This document shows, in pieces, positions 8,794 through 16,731 of a DNA stretch of 52,116 nucleotides. How positions within the stretch are numbered: position 1 is the stretch's first letter; every line of letters starts with the position of its first letter. The notes beneath the pieces were generated by a model. The model saw nothing but the letters and a program-made list of their open reading frames with translations. It made no database searches and had not been told where the DNA came from. This DNA comes from a virus: positions 1 to 52,116 of the IMG/VR virus record IMGVR_UViG_3300043438_002211. The stretch is one strand, 5' to 3'. The translations under genes and the position numbers were made by a program.

Positions 8794-9749
8794 GTTTAAG
8801 TGTAATTATACCTACATATGATAATGTGGATTTTTTGGATGAACTATTCGACTCAATTAAAAAAAATCAAGCTAACTTCCCCTTTGAGGTTTTAGTAGGT
8901 ATTGATAATTGCGAAAAAACAAAAGAATATATTAAAGATAAAACCTTCCCACCTAATTTCTTCTTTTTTTTCTTTTTGGAAAATGTTGGACCATATAAGA
9001 TAAAAAATACTTTGTCTGAAATATCAAAATATGATAATTTATTTTTCTTTGATTCCGATGATGTTATGACGGAAAGTTGTTTATCTGAATTAAATAGTTT
9101 GACCTTAAAATATGAATGTGTCAAACCCAAATTTATAAACTTTAGAGATAATAATTTTGGTAGGGATTATAAAGACGAAAAGGGGCTTTACGGGGAAGGA
9201 GTATTCGCAATAAGAAAGAACTTATTTCTTGCAATGAATGGATTTGAGGGTTGGAGATGTGCTGCTGATTCGGATTTTATGGGTAGATTATATAGGATGA
9301 AAAGAAAAATTAATTTAACAAGTAATATATTATTTCATAGACGACTACACCCAAAAAGTTTAACATTAAGTAATGAAACGGGGTATGCCTCCCAAATACG
9401 AGGTAAATATTTTAGAATGTCAAAAAATAAAACTAATTTCGGTCCATTGACGATATTAGAGAAGGCTGACTACCAAATGTTGGATAATACTACGATTGAG
9501 TGGTCAGAATCAATTTCTGTGATAGAACAAAATGAAGTTGATCTGATAAAAGATCTAAAAGATAAGAAGCACCGATTATTAGAAACAATCTTCCAAAACC
9601 TACCAAAAGAAGTTAAACCAAAAGAAGTTAAGGTGATTGATTATAATAGGGTGAATCAGAATAGTAATACCCAAACAACGAATACTTTAAATAATGCCCT
9701 GAAAAAGGCCAAATTAGAAAACCTCAAAAAAAATTATGGAAGAAGATAG
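8790..9749 (+). CDS. family 2-type glycosyltransferase, 319 aa
   Basis: Begins LSVIIPTYDNVDFLDELFDS and has NLFFFDSDDVMTESCL as the DxD site, then GFEGWRCAADSDFMGRLYR, the usual acceptor-side ED/DxD region. A long T/C-rich tract (8962-8979) encodes a run of six Phe in the loop before the third strand; its length is a possible sequencing or phase-variation weak point. The charged C-terminus contains a PKEVK duplication and ends KKNYGRR. Last gene of the cluster. Confidence 0.85.
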   Translation: MSLSVIIPTYDNVDFLDELFDSIKKNQANFPFEVLVGIDNCEKTKEYIKDKTFPPNFFFFFFLENVGPYKIKNTLSEISKYDNLFFFDSDDVMTESCLSELNSLTLKYECVKPKFINFRDNNFGRDYKDEKGLYGEGVFAIRKNLFLAMNGFEGWRCAADSDFMGRLYRMKRKINLTSNILFHRRLHPKSLTLSNETGYASQIRGKYFRMSKNKTNFGPLTILEKADYQMLDNTTIEWSESISVIEQNEVDLIKDLKDKKHRLLETIFQNLPKEVKPKEVKVIDYNRVNQNSNTQTTNTLNNALKKAKLENLKKNYGRR

Positions 9750-9768
9750 TTGATTTTAAAAAATTAAC

Positions 9769-9776
9769 TATATTTG
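9769..9776 (+). promoter_or_regulatory. Bacteroidota-type -7 element
   Basis: TATATTTG matches TAnnTTTG and lies four bases before the start codon of the gene at 9781. A TTG at 9750-9752 is 16 bases upstream, slightly short for the usual spacing. If used, the transcript would be almost leaderless. Confidence 0.5.
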
Positions 9777-9780
9777 TTCT

Positions 9781-10140
9781 ATGGAACACAGCTTAAAAAT
9801 AGGGAGAGCAATTAAATGTACGGATATTAAGTTTGTTAAAAAATTAATTAAGAAAAAAGGAATTGAATTCCAAGGAAGATTCCAAAGACCTAATGATTGT
9901 ACCATCAAGGTAGTTAATATTCGAAAATATCAAAACTTATATTACTCTGATAAATGTGTTTACGAGGTGGACGTTACTGTTAAACTTAATGAATACTACT
10001 ACACTTACTTTAATAGAAGAAATAACATCCACGCAAATAAACGAATTAGAAACTACCAAAATATAACGGATCTTTTAAATGAACTAGTTTATTTTAACAT
10101 TAAGGATATACAAATTTCAAAAATTACTTTTGAACAGTAA
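9781..10140 (+). CDS. hypothetical basic protein, 119 aa
   Basis: Unrecognised, strongly basic (many Lys and Arg) and Tyr/Asn-rich, as in small nucleic-acid-binding phage proteins, though no motif supports that. It carries no N-terminal tag and is preceded by a host-like promoter element, which suggests expression apart from the tagged genes around it. Confidence 0.75.
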   Translation: MEHSLKIGRAIKCTDIKFVKKLIKKKGIEFQGRFQRPNDCTIKVVNIRKYQNLYYSDKCVYEVDVTVKLNEYYYTYFNRRNNIHANKRIRNYQNITDLLNELVYFNIKDIQISKITFEQ

Positions 10141-10158
10141 TTGATTATATTTATTAAT

Positions 10159-11070
10159 ATGAAATTATCAATAACTGAGCAACAATATAAGATCATACAA
10201 TCTCGATTAAATTATAATCAAGTACTTGAGGAGATGGTATTTAAACTTTCCATCCTTACTGAAGATGAAGAAAGACAACCCGATATGGAGTGGGATTTCA
10301 CTGAAGTTAAAAATGAGTTAGACCTTTCAAAACTATGGGTTAAGACCAAAGAAGACGCAAAAGAATATCTATCCAACTTAAAAGAAAAGATTAAAAACCT
10401 ACCAAGTGATTTAAAAAAAAGAATATTAAAATATGTTCTATATTCTTTCTTAGGGTTATTATCGTTAAACCAAATCAACAATTACTTAGAAACACCATTA
10501 CAGAATGTTGTTAAAACAGAGAAGAAGATTTTTAAATCTATGGAGATCCCAAGGATTCGAAAATCTTCTGAAGGGATCTTTAACCATTTAAAAAGAGAGG
10601 AAGGGTCTGTTAGACATAAAGGCGAACCGATTTTAACAGCATACGACATTGGTGACGGAGCATATACAATAGGATATGGTCACGCAATATTTCCAGGTGA
10701 AGATGAGGGTTATGAATTCTTACCTAACTACAATGATATCGTACCAGGTCAAACTGCAATAACCAAAAAAAATGCTGAAACATTACTTAAAAATGATATC
10801 ATTGAAGCTGAAGGTATCATAAATAAAATTTTAGATGATTGGGAGAAAAAAGGTATTAAAACAAAAATAACGCAAGGTATGTATGATGCGATGGTGTCAA
10901 TGGCATACAATATGGGTAGTGGAATTAGGAAAAGTGATTTCATACAAGCGGTTAAAAGAGGTGATTTAGAAGGAGCCAAAGAATTGATCCTTCAGACAAG
11001 TTCACATATGTTTGATAAATTCCCTGGCCTTGAGGTGAGAAGGAATAATGAATATAATATGTTTGTATGA
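10159..11070 (+). CDS. class A tagged GH24 (T4-type) lysozyme with internal membrane segment
   Basis: The start at 10159 gives the tag MKLSITEQQYKII; an in-frame start at 10141 would precede the late-type box (10148-10154) and is rejected. A second L-x-E site (ILTE) is near residue 35. Residues 89-104 (ILKYVLYSFLGLLSL) are hydrophobic and may span a membrane. From about 137 the protein is a GH24 muramidase: E147/E148 in LKREEGS, then D163 and T170 in YDIGDGAYTIGYGH align with T4 lysozyme E11, D20 and T26, and FPGLEVRRNNEYNMF closes the fold. It would cleave the MurNAc-GlcNAc bond of peptidoglycan. Tag plus membrane segment suggests a virion-borne or exported enzyme rather than a simple endolysin. 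Confidence 0.9.
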   Translation: MKLSITEQQYKIIQSRLNYNQVLEEMVFKLSILTEDEERQPDMEWDFTEVKNELDLSKLWVKTKEDAKEYLSNLKEKIKNLPSDLKKRILKYVLYSFLGLLSLNQINNYLETPLQNVVKTEKKIFKSMEIPRIRKSSEGIFNHLKREEGSVRHKGEPILTAYDIGDGAYTIGYGHAIFPGEDEGYEFLPNYNDIVPGQTAITKKNAETLLKNDIIEAEGIINKILDDWEKKGIKTKITQGMYDAMVSMAYNMGSGIRKSDFIQAVKRGDLEGAKELILQTSSHMFDKFPGLEVRRNNEYNMFV

Positions 11071-11705
11071 TGAACGATAAAAAAATATTAAGTTTATTAA
11101 AAAAGTTTGAAGGTGGCACCATTGATGTTGATGGGATGATACTCACACCAGTAAAAGTGTCCGAAAAAAATGAATATGTTTATTTTAGGGCTCAAAATCC
11201 AAACGATGTGCCATATTTTAGACCAATATTATTTTATAAACTTGAAGGTGTGTTGGATGAATTTGGGGATTATATAAATCAAAAATTAAAACCTATGATT
11301 CATAACGAAGACATTGATAATGGGTTATATTTGAGTGAAGAGGTAACCGAAAAAATACAAAATGTATTAAATAATATTTCCGTTATAACTTTTCATTATC
11401 CCGACAAATATAGTGAGGTTAAGATTTATGGGGTTTCTGAAGGATTTAACACTGATTGGGAATTTGATAATTACTCAATAAAAAATATATTTAAACCATT
11501 AAGAGCATCCGTTAACGGTAAAGAGGAAAATGTTGGTGAAGCTGTGGAAAAATATTACGATTTTTTAGAAGAGAAAGAAACGTATTGGGAGTCAGAGCGT
11601 TTGTACTCTAACATAGACGATGTGATTAATGAATATCCACTTTTACAGGACTACTATAGTGATACCGCTACATATTACGCAACTAGGTTTAACTTAAAAT
11701 CTTAA
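11067..11705 (+). CDS. hypothetical protein, 212 aa
   Basis: Unrecognised soluble acidic protein coupled to the lysozyme by an ATGATGA overlap (start 11067 or 11070). No membrane segment or catalytic motif seen. Being translated with the lysozyme, it could be an immunity, regulatory or structural partner; nothing in the sequence decides this. Confidence 0.75.
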   Translation: MMNDKKILSLLKKFEGGTIDVDGMILTPVKVSEKNEYVYFRAQNPNDVPYFRPILFYKLEGVLDEFGDYINQKLKPMIHNEDIDNGLYLSEEVTEKIQNVLNNISVITFHYPDKYSEVKIYGVSEGFNTDWEFDNYSIKNIFKPLRASVNGKEENVGEAVEKYYDFLEEKETYWESERLYSNIDDVINEYPLLQDYYSDTATYYATRFNLKS

Positions 11706-11788
11706 CATAAATCAAGACATTTTTAATTTACAAGTCCCGATAAAAGGATTATGTTTTGGTAAGAAAATAAACCAAAATAAATATAAAA

Positions 11789-12340
11789 ATGAAACAATTA
11801 GTAATTGACCCATCTCACTCTGACTTGGGATTTAAAATTAAACACTTGATGGTATCAAATGTTAAAGGAACATTAACTGATTATTCAGGTGGAATGAAAT
11901 ACACTATGGATGATATGTCAGATGCTGAGGTTAGATTTGAGGCTGAAGTTAAATCAATTTCTACTGGTAACACAGATAGAGATAAACACCTTAACAATGA
12001 AGATTTCTTCAACACGGAGAGGTTCCCTAAAATGTATTTTGAATCAACTTACGTTAATCTTGACAATGGAAAGATGAAAGGTGAAATGACAATCAAAGAT
12101 ACAACAAAAGAAATTGAGTTGGACATCGAATACAATGGTAAAAATACGGATCCTTGGGGTAACACAAAACACGGATTTGAAATTAGCGGAGTAATTAATC
12201 GTTCAGATTATGATCTTACTTGGAACGCGACTCTTGACACAGGAGGAGTATTATTAAGTGATGAGGTGAAGTTAAACTTAGATGTTCAGATGTTAGAAAT
12301 GGTAGAAAATTTAGAACCTCAATCTGAAACTGCGGAATAA
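11789..12340 (+). CDS. YceI-like lipid-binding family protein, 183 aa
   Basis: The opening IDPSHSDLGFKIKHLMVSNVKGTL and later GNTDRDKHLNNEDFFNTERFPKMYFES are diagnostic of the YceI family, a lipocalin-like barrel that binds polyisoprenoid-type lipids. KGEMTIKDTTKEIELDIEY completes the fold. Unlike E. coli YceI there is no signal peptide, so it would be cytoplasmic. Isolated between noncoding gaps, with no tag, it looks like an acquired host-type gene. The stretch around 11740-11790 probably carries its promoter. Confidence 0.9.
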   Translation: MKQLVIDPSHSDLGFKIKHLMVSNVKGTLTDYSGGMKYTMDDMSDAEVRFEAEVKSISTGNTDRDKHLNNEDFFNTERFPKMYFESTYVNLDNGKMKGEMTIKDTTKEIELDIEYNGKNTDPWGNTKHGFEISGVINRSDYDLTWNATLDTGGVLLSDEVKLNLDVQMLEMVENLEPQSETAE

Positions 12341-12369
12341 TATAATTTTCGTACAACACAAAACTATAA

Positions 12370-12398
12370 AATCCCTACATAATTGTGGGGATTTTTCT
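12370..12398 (+). terminator. intrinsic terminator
   Basis: AATCCC pairs with GGGGATT across a short loop and is followed by a T-rich tract. It closes the YceI-like transcript; the next late-type box begins at 12409. Confidence 0.75.
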
Positions 12399-12420
12399 TT
12401 TATTAAAGTATTTATATGTG

Positions 12421-13962
12421 ATGAAAAGTTTAATTAAAAAAGTATTACAGGAAGAGGTTAAAGGTATTTTAACTGAAAGTGGTATAAGAAACATACGTGA
12501 ATTAGCAAAGAGATACCCAATGGCTAAAATTTACTTTCACCAAGATTTGGATGGAGTAACTACGGCTTTAGCGATGAAAAACTATTTGGAACAACACGGG
12601 ATCAAAGTTGTTGATGCTGAGATAATCCAATATGGGGACAAAGAGTTTGCGATTAAGAAACAAGATGCTTCAGGTGATATAATGCCAGTACTTGTTGATT
12701 TTGCTCACGGAAAACCAATGTTTGTTATTCATACAGATCACCACGATACTCAAGCGGGTGTTGAAAAAGGAACCTCAACAAACTTTAAACCATCAAGATC
12801 AAACGTTGAGACGATCTCTCAAACAATTTCACCAAAGGATATCTTCACCAAAGATGATATTGAGTTAATTTCAATGGTGGATTCGGCTGACTACGCAAAG
12901 AATGATATCACACCAGAACAGGTAATGAATTATTTGTATAAGTTCGATAGAGAAAAATCAGTAGGTCAAAACAAAAAACTATTAGGTTTGATTACAAACA
13001 AACTTCTTTTAGCATTTAAAAACAAACCTAATTTCTTAAGAGATATTGTTATGAATGCTAAACCATCTTTAATGAGTATGTTATTAAACATTAAAGATCA
13101 GATGAAAACAAAAGGGTATGCTAGTATTGAGAACTTAGAAAAAAACAAAGAAGATTATGTTAGGTCTCAGAAAATGAATCCAAACGTCGATCTTCAAGAT
13201 AAAGTAATCGTTCAATATGGTGGTGGTAATATGATGAGACCTGGATCATATGATCGATTTACTCCATTTAGAAATAATCCTGAAGCTGACTTCTTGGTAA
13301 TTGCTTGGCCAATGGGAATGGTTCAGGCATCTTGTAATCCATTTAAGAAAGAAAGAGCACTTAAAGGTGTTAACTTAGGTGAGGTTAAAGATGAGGTCTT
13401 AGGTAAATGGGAATCTCAATTAAGAGAAAAAATGATTCCATTATCAACAATAAAGTGGGTATCTGAATCAGGAAAAGATTTCGGAGGAGAGTCAGTTGGA
13501 TTTACATTCAAAGATTTTATGGCACTTTATGGTGATAAATTCGATGGATCAAAAACAAGTGAAAAATCTTTAGAGGTTATCAAAAAAGCAATGGATACAC
13601 CATTCAAGGAATTATCCGAAAAAGAAATGGACTTAATGGATTCTATACAAGTTAGCGCTTGGGATTTAATAAATGCTAATAGTGGTGGACACAAATGTAT
13701 TACAAACATATCGGCATTGAATTACTTTGGTCGTGGAAAAAGACCACCAAAAGGAAAATATAGTTACGATGCAAATGCTGAAGATTCGGCATATGTTAAG
13801 TTTACGAAGATGATCCAACGTGAGTTTGCAAGAGTTCTTAAAGAAAAGATTGCAAAAGCTGGTGACGAAAGATATGAACCTGAGTATGAGATTGATGTTA
13901 ACGAATCGGTTAGAATTACCAAATCAAAAATCAAATCAAAACCTTATAAAATCAACAGATAA
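12421..13962 (+). CDS. class B tagged DHH-family phosphoesterase, 513 aa
   Basis: I use ATG 12421 (MKSLIKKVLQEEVKGILTES) because it sits six bases after the late-type box at 12409-12415 and recreates the class B tag; the longer frame from 12385 would translate the terminator. Motif DLDG at 42-45 (HQDLDGVTTALA), VDF near 93 and HTDHHDT at 104-110 are motifs of DHH/RecJ-like phosphoesterases, which use two metal ions to hydrolyse oligonucleotides, cyclic dinucleotides or pyrophosphate-type bonds. GGHKCITNISALNYFG is near the end. Substrate unknown. L-x-E sites at KVLQEE and GILTE. Confidence 0.85.
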   Translation: MKSLIKKVLQEEVKGILTESGIRNIRELAKRYPMAKIYFHQDLDGVTTALAMKNYLEQHGIKVVDAEIIQYGDKEFAIKKQDASGDIMPVLVDFAHGKPMFVIHTDHHDTQAGVEKGTSTNFKPSRSNVETISQTISPKDIFTKDDIELISMVDSADYAKNDITPEQVMNYLYKFDREKSVGQNKKLLGLITNKLLLAFKNKPNFLRDIVMNAKPSLMSMLLNIKDQMKTKGYASIENLEKNKEDYVRSQKMNPNVDLQDKVIVQYGGGNMMRPGSYDRFTPFRNNPEADFLVIAWPMGMVQASCNPFKKERALKGVNLGEVKDEVLGKWESQLREKMIPLSTIKWVSESGKDFGGESVGFTFKDFMALYGDKFDGSKTSEKSLEVIKKAMDTPFKELSEKEMDLMDSIQVSAWDLINANSGGHKCITNISALNYFGRGKRPPKGKYSYDANAEDSAYVKFTKMIQREFARVLKEKIAKAGDERYEPEYEIDVNESVRITKSKIKSKPYKINR

Positions 13963-13966
13963 TAAA

Positions 13967-14239
13967 CTACGCAAGATTCTTTAGAACCATCTCCAAAGAG
14001 TAGATGGATTCTTTGTCTTGTTTAGTTTTATTTGTCTTAGATCTTAAGTAGTTCAAACTATCAATAATTTCTTCTCTCTTACTTTTTGATCTCAAAGGTG
14101 GGGTTACCAATGAGGGAGTTTTTCTTGTATTCGCCTTACTTAAATTATCAGATCCAAGAAACTCTCTAACAATCTCTAACGACTTATCAGGATTCCAAGT
14201 GAAGATGTTAACCAAAACGTATGCGAATATCTTTTTCAT
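13967..14239 (-). CDS. hypothetical protein, 90 aa
   Basis: Start taken at 14239 (MKKIFAYVLVNIF...), since the upstream in-frame ATG lies before a TATCTTTA promoter-like element. Hydrophobic first 13 residues are followed by a basic, Ser/Thr/Lys-rich body (NTRKTPSLVTPPLRSKSKREE). It is convergent with the phosphoesterase gene, four bases from its stop. Function unknown. Confidence 0.6.
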   Translation of the reverse strand: MKKIFAYVLVNIFTWNPDKSLEIVREFLGSDNLSKANTRKTPSLVTPPLRSKSKREEIIDSLNYLRSKTNKTKQDKESIYSLEMVLKNLA

Positions 14240-14295
14240 ATTATAAAGATACAAAATATTCAACACATAACTATCTTTAAGGATATTTATTTATA

Positions 14296-14937
14296 ATGAA
14301 ACAACTCATCAGACATATATTAAAAGAAGAAGTTAATCGAAAATATTCTAAACCTACACCAAAGGTAGAACAACTTGTTTATAGATGGTTAAATGATTAT
14401 TTTAATGGTGCTCAAATGTACCACAACAAATCGTGGGAATCAACACATAGTTTTGAATTTTGTAATCACGGAAAAGAAATATTACATATTACTTTATATT
14501 TTAATGTTGATTATAGTGTTTATGATGATAAAAGAAAAACCGAAGAAAGAGATCTTGAGCGAGGTTACCTAACAGTTCCAAAAAATGTATTTGAAGAGTT
14601 ATCGTTAGATATTCCTGTAAGGGCAAGTTATTTAAAATACCTTTTTGAAGAATGGTTTGACGATACTTATTTAGGTGAAATTCAAAAGTTTATGGGTAGA
14701 AATGATATCTATATTGATGAATTTGATGTTACTGGTAGAGACGCTGAAACTTGCGTACCACCAGTAACAAAACCTGAAGATGTGAGTGATGAGGATATGA
14801 TACAATATATTCTTAAAACCACACTTTTTAAAAAAGATGATATATTAAAATATGAAAATGAAGAACCAGGTTGGATTGAAAAAACTTATTTAGAAAAACT
14901 TCGCGGTGATGAAATGGAAAGATTAAGAGGACAATGA
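14296..14937 (+). CDS. class B tagged protein, 213 aa
   Basis: MKQLIRHILKEEVNRKYS is the canonical class B tag. The remainder includes a helix-turn YLKYLFEEWFDDTYLGEIQKF near 120-140, a motif type (two aromatic residues before a W/F-x-x-x-F) repeated in sister genes. Late-type box at 14284-14290. First of five overlapping class B genes (14296 to 18374); function unknown. Confidence 0.8.
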   Translation: MKQLIRHILKEEVNRKYSKPTPKVEQLVYRWLNDYFNGAQMYHNKSWESTHSFEFCNHGKEILHITLYFNVDYSVYDDKRKTEERDLERGYLTVPKNVFEELSLDIPVRASYLKYLFEEWFDDTYLGEIQKFMGRNDIYIDEFDVTGRDAETCVPPVTKPEDVSDEDMIQYILKTTLFKKDDILKYENEEPGWIEKTYLEKLRGDEMERLRGQ

Positions 14938-15440
14938 GAGAACTAATAAGAAAAATATTAAATGAAAGTATAGTCAAGGATCAAGTTAAACAATTGATTG
15001 ATGATGAAGGTCTTGCAGGTGCTATAGAATATATTGGTGGTGCCGATAATTTAATTAAGATCTTATATAATGGTGATATAATGAAATACTACGAAGAAAC
15101 GGGATTCCGACCGATAAGATTAACTATAGATCCCAATTTATATATTGATGATCTAATTGTTCAAAAGTTAAATTTACCATCAATTAGGTTTTCAGGTCAA
15201 GATATGAAAGATTTAGGTGAGTTTAGTTGGACAACTAATGGTCATACTTATAAGTTTAATGCTCAATTGATACCAAGGGATCTTTACTCAGGTCAAAAAA
15301 TATGGAGAGTTGTTGGTCAATCAGGTGATTATGGATTTGGTTATTCATTTATTACTAAAAGAAATACATTAGGTAAAAGGGCAAGAACACAAATATACAA
15401 CCAAATAATAGATAAATACGATTTACAAGAGTACCTGTGA
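14934..15440 (+). CDS. class B tagged protein with EG-GG module, 168 aa
   Basis: Tag MRELIRKILNES is followed by a module at about 20-45 (DDEGLAGAIEYIGGADNLIKIL) that recurs in the genes at 15437, 23439 and 28045. The C-terminal half is beta-rich, ending in a basic helix. Function unknown. ATGA overlap with the upstream gene. Confidence 0.8.
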   Translation: MRELIRKILNESIVKDQVKQLIDDEGLAGAIEYIGGADNLIKILYNGDIMKYYEETGFRPIRLTIDPNLYIDDLIVQKLNLPSIRFSGQDMKDLGEFSWTTNGHTYKFNAQLIPRDLYSGQKIWRVVGQSGDYGFGYSFITKRNTLGKRARTQIYNQIIDKYDLQEYL

Positions 15441-16282
15441 GAGAACTAATTAGACATATCTTAAAAGAACAATCGAATAAACTTAAGTTATTAAAAGTAA
15501 TTCAAAATGAAGGTATTTTTAGTGCCGCTGAACTTGTCGGTGGACTAAATAACCTTAAAAGAGTATTCAAAGATAACAAGGCAATAATTGATAGAATTGA
15601 ATCTCTTAAAGGTAAAGTCACCTTTGGTTATGATGGAATCGATTTCCCGTTCAACTTTGATATCATTGGAATGAAGGCAAACAAGTGGAATACTAATTTT
15701 TGGCCAATAGTTAATGTTACTTATGACAATAGTGAATTAACTGAGGAGGAAGATAACTTGGTTAAACGTTTTATTATTGAAGGACAAGATAGTCCATATA
15801 ATGTTTCTTTAGATAAAAATTACGAAAAAATTAGGTTCAACACACCTAATTATATTACTATTAAGGAAATAAATGGTGAAAATGCTGATCAAATTGATTT
15901 CCCTATAGTACCATTTACAGATCCATTTGATGAAATGTTACAATTAAGAAGTAAGTTATATAAAAAAACATCTCTTTACGAAAGTGTTGAGGACACACAG
16001 AAAAACGTAATCAATTTTCTTATGAGAAGATATGAAGTTGAGGATAAAGATTTGGGTTGGGGTGAAGATAATTTACCGATGAGGTTAGTTAAATTCGACG
16101 TTAACGGACAAACCTACGTTATCACAAGTTTCGACACAAAAAGAAAACAGATAAATGAGATACTTTATATGTTAATCGAAAATAATATAATCGAGAGACC
16201 GTTTGAAAACTTTAACGAAAACGATCCGTATAGACAAAAAATAGTTAGAACAATTAAAATGTTTTTGAATAAAGTAATGTAA
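15437..16282 (+). CDS. class B tagged protein with EG-GG module, 281 aa
   Basis: Uses a GTG start inside a GTGA overlap; it then reads RELIRHILKEQSNK, nearly identical to the neighbouring tags, which supports that start. The EG-GG module follows (QNEGIFSAAELVGGLNNLKRVF). Residues from about 185 (ESVEDTQKNVINFLMRRYEVEDKDLGW) resemble a second unit joined to the first. Function unknown. Confidence 0.8.
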   Translation: MRELIRHILKEQSNKLKLLKVIQNEGIFSAAELVGGLNNLKRVFKDNKAIIDRIESLKGKVTFGYDGIDFPFNFDIIGMKANKWNTNFWPIVNVTYDNSELTEEEDNLVKRFIIEGQDSPYNVSLDKNYEKIRFNTPNYITIKEINGENADQIDFPIVPFTDPFDEMLQLRSKLYKKTSLYESVEDTQKNVINFLMRRYEVEDKDLGWGEDNLPMRLVKFDVNGQTYVITSFDTKRKQINEILYMLIENNIIERPFENFNENDPYRQKIVRTIKMFLNKVM

Positions 16283-16731
16283 TGAAAGAATTAATTAGAC
16301 ATATATTAAAAGAGGAGGTTAACAATAGTAAAAACATTACTAAAGGTATTAATCTTGCGGTTAAATTACTATCCAAAAAATATCCATTCATTGTTGGATG
16401 GAAATTGGCTAACGAATTAAATGATTATACATATACTATTTATGTGAACTTACTTGTAGATTTCCCAAAAGTTAAAGAATATTATGGACTTGAGACAAAT
16501 AAAGTATATTTAAGATCTCCCGAATTTATTTATGACTCAGGACACGGAAAACCTTACCCTTTCTCTGCTTTGGATTATGATAAAGTATTTGATGACCCAT
16601 TTTTTATTAATAAAGAGTTAGTGAATAATTTTTCTGACATATATAATGATTTACCTGATAGTTTAAAAATGGAACGTGGTGACGACAAATATAAAGATAT
16701 AAATGTGGATAGTTATTTTTATGTCAAATGA
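16282..16731 (+). CDS. class B tagged protein, 149 aa
   Basis: Tag MKELIRHILKEEVNNSK, then INLAVKLLSKKYPFIVGWKLANE and a strand-rich remainder. No catalytic motif. Overlaps both neighbours (TAATG at the start, ATGA at the end). Likely one of the duplicated tagged proteins of this stretch. Confidence 0.8.
   Translation: MKELIRHILKEEVNNSKNITKGINLAVKLLSKKYPFIVGWKLANELNDYTYTIYVNLLVDFPKVKEYYGLETNKVYLRSPEFIYDSGHGKPYPFSALDYDKVFDDPFFINKELVNNFSDIYNDLPDSLKMERGDDKYKDINVDSYFYVK

Noticed and set aside
8962-8979. T-rich tract in the last glycosyltransferase as a programmed frameshift
   Set aside because: The frame is open on both sides and encodes a complete protein, so no shift is needed; only the length of the Phe run is uncertain.
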